Numbered from the stretch's first letter, positions 13,821 through 20,252 are shown. The stretch is 20,252 bases of DNA from Candidatus Avipropionibacterium avicola (GCA_018715445.1 DVLP01000454.1:1-20252), one strand, 5' to 3'. The notes: generated by a model from the sequence alone, not told the origin. Translations and numbers: made by a program.

Positions 13821-13851
13821 GAGGGCGGCCCGGCAGTGCCGGACCGCCCTC
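13821..13851 (-). terminator. Rho-independent-type hairpin after the symporter gene
   Basis: GAGGGCGG-C-CCGGC and GCCGG-A-CCGCCCTC form a stem of 13 pairs with one C/A mismatch and a three-base loop. It starts about 20 bases after the symporter stop on the minus strand and is followed there by TTCT. It probably terminates the symporter transcript. Confidence 0.7.
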
Positions 13852-13870
13852 TGTCGGGTGGGAGTCGCGC

Positions 13871-15277
13871 TCAGGCGCTGACCAGCTCCCGGTCGTCCTC
13901 GGTGACCTCGTCCAGGGCGTCCTCGGAGTCCTCCAGGCGGGTGATGGCCCCGCCGAAGGTGTTGCCGTTGAAGCGCTCCAGGTTCAGCAGGCCGTTGCGC
14001 TTGGCGACGACCGTGGGGATGAGGGCCTGTCCTGCGACATTGGTGGCGGTGCGGATCATGTCCAGGATCGGATCGATCGCCAGCAGCAGGCCCACGCCCT
14101 CCAGCGGCAACCCGAGGGTGGCCAGGGTGAGGGTCAGCATCACGGTGGCGCCGGTCATCCCGGCGGTGGCTGCCGATCCCACGATCGAGACGAAGGCGAT
14201 CAGCAGGTAGTGGGTGATCGTCAGGTCGACACCGAAGAGCTGGGCGACCGTGATCGCTGCCAGGGCGGGATAGATCGCAGCGCAACCGTCCATCTTGGTG
14301 GTCGCACCGAACGGGACGGCGAAGCTGGCGTACTCCTTGGCCACCCCGAGGTTGTGGGTGGTGACCCGCTGGGTCAGCGGCAGGGTGCCGATGGAGCTGC
14401 GCGAGACGAAGCCGAACTGGATGGCCGGCCAGGACCCGGCGTAGAACTTCAGCGGGCTGAGGCCGTTGAGTCGGGCCACCAGCGGATAGATCACCAGCAG
14501 CACGATGGCGCAGCCGACGTAGACGTCAAGGGTGAAGATCCCCAACGGGGCCAGCAGGTCCCAGTCGTAGACCGCCACCGCGCGACCGATCAGCGCACCG
14601 GTGCCGATCGGGGAGAGCAGGATCACCCACCAGACCAGCTTGGAGAAGATCTCCAGGCCGCCCCGGGCGACGTTGACGAAGGGCTCGGCCTTCTTGCCGA
14701 CCGCCAGGGCGGCGGCGCCGATGGCGATGCCGATCACGATCAGCTGCAACACGTTGAACGAGAGGCTGCTGGTGACGCTGATCGCTTCCTCGGCCTGCTC
14801 CACCGAGCTCGACACCTGGAGGCCGAGGATGTTGCCCGGGACGACCGAGTTCAGGAAGTCCAGCCACGAACCCGTACGGCTCGGTGCGCTCCCGTCGGCC
14901 GGGTCGAGGTCGGCGTGGGCGCCCGGTTGGGTGATGACCCCCAGGGCGATGCCGACGATCACCGAGGCGGCAGCGGTGATGGCGAACCAGATGAGGGTCT
15001 GGGTGGCCAGCTTGGCCGCATTGGTGACCTGGCGCAGGTTGGCGATCGACACGATGATCGCGGTCAGCACCAGCGGGACGACCAGGATCTGCAACAGCTT
15101 CACGAAGGTGGAGCCGACCGTGGTCAAGGTGGTGGTCAGCCAGGTGATCTCGAAGTTGCGGGCGACCAGGCCCAGGATGATGCCGACGCCGAGACCGATG
15201 AAGATCTGGGCCCAGAACGGGATGCGGAACCGTCGAGGCGTCGGGGCCTCGGTCGCCGCGTCTGTGGAGGTGGACAT
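13871..15277 (-). CDS. DAACS-family amino acid/dicarboxylate:cation symporter, likely cystine-type
   Basis: The 468-residue protein has the sodium:dicarboxylate symporter fold. It starts near FWAQIFIGLGVGIILGL and includes the re-entrant-loop motif SRSSIGTLPLTQR, the GATTKMDGCAAIYPA stretch and the helix-8 motif DPILDMIRTATNVAGQ. The Arg, Thr and Asn of helix 8 that handle substrate and ions are kept, but the Asp usual in NVxGD is Gln. The GCA-x-YPA and non-Asp NVxG features resemble TcyP/YdjN cystine carriers more than GltP-type glutamate carriers (recalled comparison). AAGGAAA lies eight bases before the ATG. A Cys-rich leader ORF of known actinobacterial type lies upstream, which supports cystine or another sulfur amino acid as substrate. 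A strong terminator follows. Confidence 0.85.
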   Translation of the reverse strand: MSTSTDAATEAPTPRRFRIPFWAQIFIGLGVGIILGLVARNFEITWLTTTLTTVGSTFVKLLQILVVPLVLTAIIVSIANLRQVTNAAKLATQTLIWFAITAAASVIVGIALGVITQPGAHADLDPADGSAPSRTGSWLDFLNSVVPGNILGLQVSSSVEQAEEAISVTSSLSFNVLQLIVIGIAIGAAALAVGKKAEPFVNVARGGLEIFSKLVWWVILLSPIGTGALIGRAVAVYDWDLLAPLGIFTLDVYVGCAIVLLVIYPLVARLNGLSPLKFYAGSWPAIQFGFVSRSSIGTLPLTQRVTTHNLGVAKEYASFAVPFGATTKMDGCAAIYPALAAITVAQLFGVDLTITHYLLIAFVSIVGSAATAGMTGATVMLTLTLATLGLPLEGVGLLLAIDPILDMIRTATNVAGQALIPTVVAKRNGLLNLERFNGNTFGGAITRLEDSEDALDEVTEDDRELVSA

Positions 15278-15284
15278 GGAGTGG

Positions 15285-15422
15285 GTTTCCTTCGGGTGTG
15301 GGATGTCGCTGGACAGAGGAACTCCCGGGCAGGGCCGACCGACGTATCGACAGGACGTGGATCTGCAGCCGTCACGGCGTGCGGAGGGTCAGCTCGACGC
15401 ACCCGGGGTCAACAGGAGGTGA
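15285..15422 (-). promoter_or_regulatory. Leader RNA with anti-Shine-Dalgarno-like segment and possible SD-sequestering stem
   Basis: Four bases after the leader-peptide stop, the RNA carries UCACCUCCU (15422-15414), identical to the anti-SD tail of 16S rRNA. Nearer the symporter, GUUCCU (15322-15317) can pair with AGGAA(A)C (15291-15285), which is the symporter's own Shine-Dalgarno sequence. Such pairing would repress translation unless ribosomes stalled on the leader Cys codons disturb the fold. The pairing is proposed by eye, not by energy calculation. Confidence 0.45.
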
Positions 15423-15426
15423 GGGG

Positions 15427-15540
15427 TCAGCGACACAGGCAGGTGCTGACACGTACCAGATCGACGTGCAGACGCTGCCAGAACATGGGCAACCGCTGGG
15501 AACTCACATTCGCCCACAACCGGCGATCGCGGCAGGGCAT
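15427..15540 (-). CDS. Cysteine-rich leader peptide (uORF) upstream of the symporter
   Basis: This ORF has 37 residues from ATG 15540, which has GAGGG seven bases upstream; an in-frame ATG at 15486 would give 19 residues. The C-terminus reads HVDLVRVSTCLCR, then TGA. The HVDLxRVSxxLCR pattern is the hallmark of actinobacterial putative leader peptides found in front of cysteine, sulfate and related sulfur genes, where ribosome stalling at Cys codons controls the downstream gene. The two Cys codons (TGC, TGT) lie just before the stop. It precedes a cystine-type symporter by about 150 bases, the right context for cysteine-responsive attenuation. The motif match is from memory. Confidence 0.75.
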   Translation of the reverse strand: MPCRDRRLWANVSSQRLPMFWQRLHVDLVRVSTCLCR

Positions 15541-15562
15541 TCCCGTTCCCTCAAAGTTGGTG

Positions 15563-15578
15563 TGTGATCCTGGTCACG
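15563..15578. promoter_or_regulatory. CRP/GlxR-type site (9 of 10 fixed positions) upstream of the leader peptide
   Basis: TGTGATCCTGGTCACG fits TGTGA-N6-TCACA except for the last base. It overlaps the stop codon of the acyl-CoA oxidase-like gene and lies 23 bases upstream of the leader ORF start, where the symporter promoter should be. I could not identify a clear -10/-35 pair there. Confidence 0.4.
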
Positions 15579-17487
15579 CCGTCGCCAGCTCGTTGGTCAA
15601 CCACGGTGCCGGGATGGCGAAGGCCTCAACCAGCAGGGCGGCGTGGGGACGCAACTGTGCGCACAGGTCTGCGCGACGGCGTACGACATCCTTGGACTCG
15701 CCCGAGCTGATCCGACCGTGCTCGAGGTACCAGGCACGATGACGGTGCAACAGGTCGTGCACGAACAGGTCGCAGACCAGGTCGAGGACCTCGCGGGCGC
15801 CCGGTTCGCCCACCTCGTCGACCGCCTCCACCAGGGCCTCCAGGGCGATCCGCTCGACATGGGCCTCGGCCGTGGCGACCAGGTGGTCCTGGCAGCGGTT
15901 GAACACCTGGGCCGCGGCGACCGGGTCGTCCTTGGGCGCCGACCGCATCCGGGCCGCGAGGGTGTCGAGCAGGTGGCGCTCCCGGTCCTCGATCAGCACC
16001 AACTGCCCGCCGCGGTCGGCCAACGGGGACTCGGCCTCCCGGCTGCGGCCCCGGGCGATCAACCGTTGGACCAGGCCGGATCCTCCGACCCGCTCGATCA
16101 TCGCCCCGGTCACCTGGCGGGCGGCGAACCGCGCGATCCCGACCGGGTCGAGGTCGCTCACCTCGGTCTGGTAGCGGGTCAGCAAGGCCTTGCCGGCCAG
16201 CTGCAGCAGCACCGTGTTGTCCCCCTCGAAGGTGGTGAACACATCGGTGTCGGCCTTCAGCGCGGCGAACCGGTTGACCGCCATGTAGCCGGCACCGCCG
16301 CAGGCCTCACGGCAGATCTGCAGCGTGTCGGTGGTGTGGCGGGTCTGGACGGCCTTGAGTCCGGCCGCACGGGCCTCGAGCTCTCGCCGGTCGTGCTCGT
16401 CGTCCAGCTCGGGTGATTCCAGGCGGCGCCGTTCGATCCGATCAAGATCGCCGACGAGCTCGTTCTGCGCAGCGGCCAGGGCATAGCTGCGGGCGATCAG
16501 CGGCAGCAACTTGAGCTGGTGGGTCTGGTAGTCGAGCAGCAGCAGCTCGCCCTCGTCGCCGGCCAGCGGGTTCGGGAACTGACGTCGTCCCAGGGCGTGC
16601 TGGACGGCCAGGGTCAAGCCCGAACGAGCCGCGGCCGCTCCGGCGCCACCGACCGAGATCCGGCCCCGGACCAGGGTCCCCAGCATGGTGAAGAACCGAC
16701 GGTTGTGGCTGTCGATCGGAGAGGAGTACGTCCCGTCCTCGCCGATCGTGCCGTAGCGGTCGAGCAGGTTCGTGCGGGGGACCCGTACCGCATCGAAACG
16801 CAATTGGCCGTTGTCGACCCCGGGCAGGCCCATCTTGGCGCCGCAGTCCCCGATCCACACCCCGGGCAGGGCCTCGCCCTGTTCGTCACGGATCGGCACC
16901 AGGATGCAGTGCACCCCGTGGTTGGTGCCGTCGACCTCGAGTTGGGCGAAGACCGCGGCCATCCGACCGTCGCGGGCGGCATTGCCGATGTATTCCTTCT
17001 GGGCGCCGGGATGGGGCGTGGTGATGACGATCTCGTCGGTCGCCGGGTCGTAGGTGGCGGTTGTCTCCAAGGACTGCACATCGGAGCCGTGGTCGCTCTC
17101 GGTCATCGCAAAACAGCCCAGAAGTGAGCAGTCCAAGGCCTTCGGCAGGACGTCGCGACGGTGACGGTCGGTGCCAAGGTTGGCGATCACGCCGGCAAAC
17201 AGGCCGAACTGCACCCCGGACTTCACGAAGAGCGACAGATTCGCATGGCCCAACATCTCGGAGGCGATCACCAGCTTGGCCGGCTCACTCGGCTCCAGCA
17301 CGTTGTGGGTCGAGATCACCTCGGTGGCGCGCAACAGCCGCTCGGTGGTGTCGCGGCGGTGCTCCTCCAGCGAGTTCTCCGGGTCGAGTGGGATGAACAG
17401 GTCAGGATCCAGGTCCCGACGCAATGCCTGCCGCAGCTCCGCCCACGGGCCGTCGAGCACCTGTCTGATCACATCGACATCAGCCAT
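15574..17487 (-). CDS. Acyl-CoA oxidase/dehydrogenase-family flavoenzyme
   Basis: The protein has 637 residues from ATG 17487; the frame is open further upstream but enters the preceding gene. The sequence follows the acyl-CoA oxidase layout. It has the substrate/FAD segment CFAMTESDHGSDVQSLETTA, then YIGNAARDGRMAAVFAQL, HGVHCILVPIRDEQGEALPG, CGAKMGLPGVDNGQLRFD and RFFTMLGTLVRGRISVG. The helical C-terminal domain contains ICREACGGAGYMA, where the Glu is the expected catalytic base. FTTFEGDNTVLLQLAGKALL binds FAD and the partner subunit. It should introduce an alpha,beta double bond in an acyl-CoA, with either O2 or an electron-transfer flavoprotein as acceptor. It lies 29 bases after the alpha/alpha-toroid gene, so one operon is likely. 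The chain-length preference is unknown. No strong Shine-Dalgarno sequence is visible. Confidence 0.9.
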   Translation of the reverse strand: MADVDVIRQVLDGPWAELRQALRRDLDPDLFIPLDPENSLEEHRRDTTERLLRATEVISTHNVLEPSEPAKLVIASEMLGHANLSLFVKSGVQFGLFAGVIANLGTDRHRRDVLPKALDCSLLGCFAMTESDHGSDVQSLETTATYDPATDEIVITTPHPGAQKEYIGNAARDGRMAAVFAQLEVDGTNHGVHCILVPIRDEQGEALPGVWIGDCGAKMGLPGVDNGQLRFDAVRVPRTNLLDRYGTIGEDGTYSSPIDSHNRRFFTMLGTLVRGRISVGGAGAAAARSGLTLAVQHALGRRQFPNPLAGDEGELLLLDYQTHQLKLLPLIARSYALAAAQNELVGDLDRIERRRLESPELDDEHDRRELEARAAGLKAVQTRHTTDTLQICREACGGAGYMAVNRFAALKADTDVFTTFEGDNTVLLQLAGKALLTRYQTEVSDLDPVGIARFAARQVTGAMIERVGGSGLVQRLIARGRSREAESPLADRGGQLVLIEDRERHLLDTLAARMRSAPKDDPVAAAQVFNRCQDHLVATAEAHVERIALEALVEAVDEVGEPGAREVLDLVCDLFVHDLLHRHRAWYLEHGRISSGESKDVVRRRADLCAQLRPHAALLVEAFAIPAPWLTNELATA

Positions 17488-17516
17488 GCACCAACTCTGC
17501 CATGTCCCCGTCGTGG

Positions 17517-18713
17517 TCACGAGGGGTCGAGGTGTCCGGCCGCCACCGCCGCTCGCAGCCGCAGCAGTCCGGTGGCGATCGTCGCGGTGGTCCATCCGGT
17601 GTAGACCGACCACGCGCCGCCCTCGTCGATCGGGTTGGACTGGTTGGCCCGACCGCGCCAGGTCCGGCGGTCGACGTCGTACGAGCCACGCCAAGCACCG
17701 TGCCAGCCCACGTGCGGGTCGTCCACCTGGATCGACATCAGGAACTCGCCGAGGCGGTGGCCGGCCTCGAGGTGGCGCCGGTCGCCGGTCGCCCGCCAGG
17801 CATCGATCCAGGCGTGCAGTGCATAGCCGCAGGTGTAGACCAGATCGGTCAGGGAGGCGTCGTTCTGCTCGGAGGCGTCACGGCAGCTGTCGTCGCAGTT
17901 GCGGATCGCGCCGTCCTCGGTGCTCAACCGGTGCAGGAAGTCGGCGGCCCCGGCGATCTGCTCACCGAGGTCGACCCCGAGCAGGCGTTGCGCGAGGGAG
18001 AACGCACGCAGCGTCTCGGCCGTCTCCGACGAGGCCGGTCGCCAGTTCTCCCGGCCCTGGATCTCGTACGAGGTCTGCAGGCGTCCGTCGGGCAGCTGCA
18101 GCTCGACCAGTCGGTCGATCGAGCGCAACGCCGCCTGACGGGAGGCCTCGGCGCCGGCCGTCCCGAGCGCGGCATGACGGGCCAGTCCGATGGCGGGCCA
18201 GGCGACGAAGCAGGGTCCGAGGCGCGGACCCCAGTTCATCGGGAAGCCGCCCTGCTCGTCCTGGTTGTCGGCGAGGTGGTGGGCGAGGCGATCGGCACCG
18301 TCAGTCGCGTCCGGCCACAGCGACAGCATCTCCAGGACCTTGCCGTTGTCGTTGGGATAACGCGTCGCGCCGGTCTGGCCGAGGGTGGAGGGGCGGTCCG
18401 GCTCGGCCAGTTGGTAGAAGGGGAAGCTGCCGTCCTCGTTCTGGGCGGACAGCAGCCAAGTCCCCATGCCGTCGGCGACCGGGCCCAGCTCGGGGCGTTG
18501 CAGGGTGACCGCGGCGTCGGCGAACAGGGCCCGGGCCTCGGCGGTGCAATCCGGCCGGACCCAGTGGACGACTTCGTCGATGTCGATCCGGATCCGTTCC
18601 CAGATGCCGCGGGAGCCGTCGGGGGCCGGGAGCATGGTCTGCAGCCAGTCGATCGCTCGACCGACGCTGCGGTCGATGCGGTCGATGGTCGTCGTCGGGA
18701 CGGGATCACTCAT
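17517..18713 (-). CDS. Alpha/alpha-toroid protein of unknown function (cyclase- or six-hairpin-glycosidase-like)
   Basis: The protein has 398 residues with no signal peptide and no membrane segment. Repeated helix pairs with turn motifs NEDGSFPFYQL, DEQGGFPMNWGPRLGP, LPDGRLQTSYEIQGRENW and STEDGAIRNCDDSC resemble the QDGSW/F-like repeats of alpha/alpha toroids (prenyltransferases, terpene cyclases, six-hairpin glycosidases). Towards the C-terminus, VGWHGAWRGSYD and GGAWSVYTGWTTA are distinctive. The DxDD catalytic motif of squalene cyclases is not seen. GGGGG lies six bases before the ATG. Its only close partner is the acyl-CoA oxidase-like gene downstream, which gives little hint. I cannot assign an activity. 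Confidence 0.7.
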   Translation of the reverse strand: MSDPVPTTTIDRIDRSVGRAIDWLQTMLPAPDGSRGIWERIRIDIDEVVHWVRPDCTAEARALFADAAVTLQRPELGPVADGMGTWLLSAQNEDGSFPFYQLAEPDRPSTLGQTGATRYPNDNGKVLEMLSLWPDATDGADRLAHHLADNQDEQGGFPMNWGPRLGPCFVAWPAIGLARHAALGTAGAEASRQAALRSIDRLVELQLPDGRLQTSYEIQGRENWRPASSETAETLRAFSLAQRLLGVDLGEQIAGAADFLHRLSTEDGAIRNCDDSCRDASEQNDASLTDLVYTCGYALHAWIDAWRATGDRRHLEAGHRLGEFLMSIQVDDPHVGWHGAWRGSYDVDRRTWRGRANQSNPIDEGGAWSVYTGWTTATIATGLLRLRAAVAAGHLDPS

Positions 18714-18870
18714 GGGAAACCCCCAAGGTCTCGGGCGGCGATGTCCTGCGACACCGTACCGGCGCCCGAGCCGTGGCTCCTCGCTGCCCGCCTGATGAGG
18801 TGCGAGCCATCACACCGGGTTGGATCCGGGGGTGCACGAACCGCAGGGGGCGAGCCGCAGGGTGCACAAA

Positions 18871-18896
18871 GGGGCGGTGCCCTCAGGCACCGCCCC
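18871..18896 (-). terminator. Rho-independent-type terminator of the LppU-like gene
   Basis: GGGGCGGTGCC and GGCACCGCCCC form a perfect 11-pair stem with a four-base loop, about 50 bases after the LppU-like stop. On the minus strand it is followed by TTTGTG. Between it and the stop codon, CTCAGGTCGAGC is repeated at 18905-18916 and 18928-18939. Confidence 0.8.
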
Positions 18897-18945
18897 CTGT
18901 GGTTCTCAGGTCGAGCAGGCGTGGCTGCTCAGGTCGAGCCGGCGA

Positions 18946-19755
18946 TCAGGCCGGCGGCACCAGGCAGTAGGTCTTGGCCGGCTCGGCGAAGGACAGCGAC
19001 TCGTTGCTGTACTCACACTGCGACACGTCGTTGGCGTCCAGCACCTCGCCGACCTTGAAGGCCGCGCTCGGGTCGGTGCACTCGACGACCTTCAGCTCGT
19101 TGCTGCCGCCGGTGTCCTCGGCGTAGCAGGTGTCGGCCTTCAGCACGGCCATCATGCACAAGGTGCCGACGGTGCTCTCCGAGCCGCGGTTGCTGCGGGT
19201 GGTGGTGAGGGTGGTGTAGTTGCCCTCCGGGCAGCCGCTCGCGTTCTCGGCGGTGGCCACGATCTGGTAGTGGAAGTCCTCGGAGCCACAGTCGACGGTT
19301 TCGGTGTCGACCTCGTCGCCGGTGCCGGTCAGGACGGCACAGGTGCCGACCTGGTCCTCCATGCCCTTCTTGTCGAAGTAGCTGCGCCCGACGGTGAAGC
19401 CGAGGGCCAGGGCGACGACGACCACCAGGCTGATGACCGCGCTGAGGATGCGTCCGCCGACGCTCTTCAGGAAGCCACCGCCCTGCTGCGGCGCCTGCTG
19501 CGGCGCCTGGTTCTCGAACTGGATGCCACCGGGGCCGCCCACCTGGCCGCCGACCTGCGGCTGGCCCTGGGGGAACTGCTGGCCTCCACCCTGCGGGTAC
19601 TGCTGGCCCCCACCCTGGGGGTACTGCTGGCCACCGTCCTGCGGGAACTGCTGACCGCCACCCTGCGGGTACTGCTCGCCTCCCTGGGGATACTGGCCGC
19701 CGGGCTGCTCGGGGTTGTTGCCGCCCGGGAACGGCGACTGGGGAGGTTGGCTCAT
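18946..19755 (-). CDS. LppU/SCO3897-like Cys-rich membrane-anchored protein with Gln/Pro/Gly tail
   Basis: The protein has 269 residues from ATG 19755, which has AAGGA ten bases upstream; the frame is open further but with non-coding character. Residues about 1-95 are a cytoplasmic low-complexity tail rich in QYPQGG and QQFPQ units. One transmembrane helix follows (ILSAVISLVVVVALALGFTVG). The exported domain of about 135 residues holds eight Cys, in VGTCAV, VDCGS, SGCPEG, GTLCMM, DTCYA, VECTD, SQCEY and TYCLV, spaced for four disulfides. This matches the actinobacterial LppU/SCO3897 family, whose role is not established. It has its own promoter and terminator, so it is monocistronic, and it is divergent from a baeRF-like gene. 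Confidence 0.85.
   Translation of the reverse strand: MSQPPQSPFPGGNNPEQPGGQYPQGGEQYPQGGGQQFPQDGGQQYPQGGGQQYPQGGGQQFPQGQPQVGGQVGGPGGIQFENQAPQQAPQQGGGFLKSVGGRILSAVISLVVVVALALGFTVGRSYFDKKGMEDQVGTCAVLTGTGDEVDTETVDCGSEDFHYQIVATAENASGCPEGNYTTLTTTRSNRGSESTVGTLCMMAVLKADTCYAEDTGGSNELKVVECTDPSAAFKVGEVLDANDVSQCEYSNESLSFAEPAKTYCLVPPA
19537..19695 (-). repeat. In-frame 24-bp tandem repeats encoding GQQ(Y/F)PQGG
   Basis: About six imperfect copies of an eight-residue unit lie in the N-terminal tail of the LppU-like protein. The middle copies are near-identical at the DNA level (CTGCGGGTACTGCTGGCC-type units on the plus strand). This is a likely site of copy-number change by replication slippage. Confidence 0.75.
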
Positions 19756-19839
19756 GATCTGGGAATCCTTGGAGTTGTGACCTCGGTGTGCGAGGCAGAG
19801 ACGTGATGCGAGCATGCAAGGCTCACGGGGCCGGGCGCG

Positions 19840-19869
19840 ATCATACGCGAAGAAGGTGCACCCCGTCAC
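19840..19869 (-). promoter_or_regulatory. Promoter of the LppU-like gene
   Basis: On the minus strand, GTGACG (19869-19864) and TATGAT (19845-19840) are separated by 18 bases. The -10 box is close to consensus. The predicted start near 19833 leaves an untranslated leader of about 78 bases. Confidence 0.6.
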
Positions 19870-19977
19870 CGCGGACCGTGGAATGGTGCAATTGGTCGGC
19901 CCAAAGGTGCCGGTCTGACCCTGGTCGATCGGACGGACCCGTGGCCCGATCCAGATCGGACCCGGTACCGTGTGGAG

Positions 19978-20252
19978 ATGAGTATCGACATTCCCACCAC
20001 CCAGGATTTCGCCGAACTCACCGAACAGCGAGCCGCGGCCAGTGTGACGATCTATCTGAGCGCTGCAGCCACGGGATCACGAGCCATCGCCCACGGTGTG
20101 GATGCGGCGAAAGTCGCCCTACGCAGTTCTGTCCATGATGCCCTCTCCGAGCTCAGCCGGGCCGATCTCTCCCGTGACGACCAGGAGAAGATCTCTGCGC
20201 ACGTGAAGGAGTTGGAGTTCGACCACGGCTTCTGGGGGACCGGTGCCCGGAG
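19978..20252 (+). CDS. baeRF-like (bacterial eRF1-domain) protein, 3' partial
   Basis: The first 91 codons are present and the gene runs off the window. The sequence SVTIYLSAAATGS, followed by a helical stretch (VDAAKVALRSSVHDAL, DQEKISAHVKELE) and FDHGFWGTGAR, follows the N-terminal pattern of baeRF-type proteins: a SxYLP-like strand, helices, then FW before the GLAVF strand. Those proteins are related to archaeo-eukaryotic release factor 1 and are thought to act on ribosomes or peptidyl-tRNA. GGAG touches the ATG directly, too close for normal use. TACCGT (19966-19971) is a possible -10 that would make the message leaderless, though no -35 is evident. The family call is tentative because the C-terminal part is missing. 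Confidence 0.55.
   Translation, partial: MSIDIPTTQDFAELTEQRAAASVTIYLSAAATGSRAIAHGVDAAKVALRSSVHDALSELSRADLSRDDQEKISAHVKELEFDHGFWGTGAR

Noticed and set aside
15278..15426. A SAM- or other metabolite-binding riboswitch in the symporter leader
   Set aside because: I could not find the conserved core of any riboswitch class I know, and the Cys leader peptide explains the long leader.
15427..15486. Shorter 19-residue version of the leader peptide starting at ATG 15486
   Set aside because: Not excluded, but no purine-rich ribosome binding site precedes it, whereas ATG 15540 has GAGGG at a suitable distance. The functional C-terminus is the same either way.
15414..15570. AGGAGGTG on the plus strand followed by an open stretch, looking like a strong ribosome binding site and gene start
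   Set aside because: The only nearby start (GTG) overlaps the purine tract, the downstream frame has no coding character, and the sequence is better explained as the complement of the anti-SD-like segment in the minus-strand leader RNA.
13802..15742. Long open frame (646 codons) on the plus strand opposite the symporter
   Set aside because: The composition is Asp/Gly/Gln/His-rich shadow sequence, and it runs through the terminator and leader region of the real minus-strand gene.
18905..18939. Pair of CTCAGGTCGAGC repeats as a possible CRISPR or attachment site
   Set aside because: Only two copies 23 bases apart, with no spacer pattern, integrase or tRNA nearby. It is probably a small local duplication next to the terminator.
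18946..19869. Extended 307-residue form of the LppU-like protein
   Set aside because: The extra N-terminal codons overlap the -10 box and predicted transcription start, and ATG 19755 has its own ribosome binding site.

Overview
The window comes from a high-GC actinobacterium. The evidence is strong GC bias at third codon positions, an LppU/SCO3897-type Cys-rich surface protein, a leaderless PadR gene, CRP/GlxR-like dyads and a Cys-rich leader peptide of the actinobacterial type. The overall gene set would fit Propionibacteriales or a neighbouring order, but no rRNA or other phylogenetic marker is present, so this placement is inference. Coding density is high. No tRNA, rRNA, CRISPR array or transposase was seen, and no gene-free stretch exceeds 300 bases.

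Region 1 (1-8189) looks like a carbohydrate locus aimed at an acidic (uronate-containing) polysaccharide. It follows the 3' end of a multi-membrane DUF4232-like protein and a small array of GC-rich repeats. It contains a sugar-phosphate isomerase/epimerase-like TIM barrel, a divergent LacI-family repressor, an SDR dehydrogenase translationally coupled to a cytoplasmic heparinase II/III-family lyase, and a secreted 800-residue TIM-barrel protein of unknown activity. Both plus-strand promoters in this part carry LacI-type palindromes over the start site or the -35 box, so local repression is likely. No transporter is encoded here.

Region 2 (8190-13754) encodes a heterodimeric ABC exporter on the minus strand. 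Its two nucleotide-binding domains are degenerate in complementary ways. Divergent from it is a PadR regulator followed by a HAAS/permease-prefix membrane protein. The shared promoter region holds a perfect CRP/GlxR-type dyad, two further dyads on the padR promoter, and a 10-codon upstream ORF just before the exporter. A small membrane protein converges on this pair.

Region 3 (13755-18713) is a minus-strand block. A DAACS-family symporter with sequence features of cystine (TcyP/YdjN-like) carriers is preceded by a leader peptide ending in the motif HVDLVRVSTCLCR, followed by an anti-Shine-Dalgarno-like segment: a probable cysteine-sensing attenuator. Upstream of that, an acyl-CoA oxidase-like flavoenzyme lies in an apparent two-gene operon behind an alpha/alpha-toroid protein of unknown function.

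Region 4 (18714-20252) holds the LppU-like Cys-rich protein with a Gln/Pro/Gly repeat tail and a good terminator. Divergent from it is the 5' end of a gene resembling the bacterial eRF1-like (baeRF) family, cut by the window edge.

The strongest candidate for an under-described element is the cysteine leader/anti-SD arrangement in front of the symporter. Next come the TIM-barrel enzyme with duplicated inserted modules and the alpha/alpha-toroid plus acyl-CoA oxidase pair.
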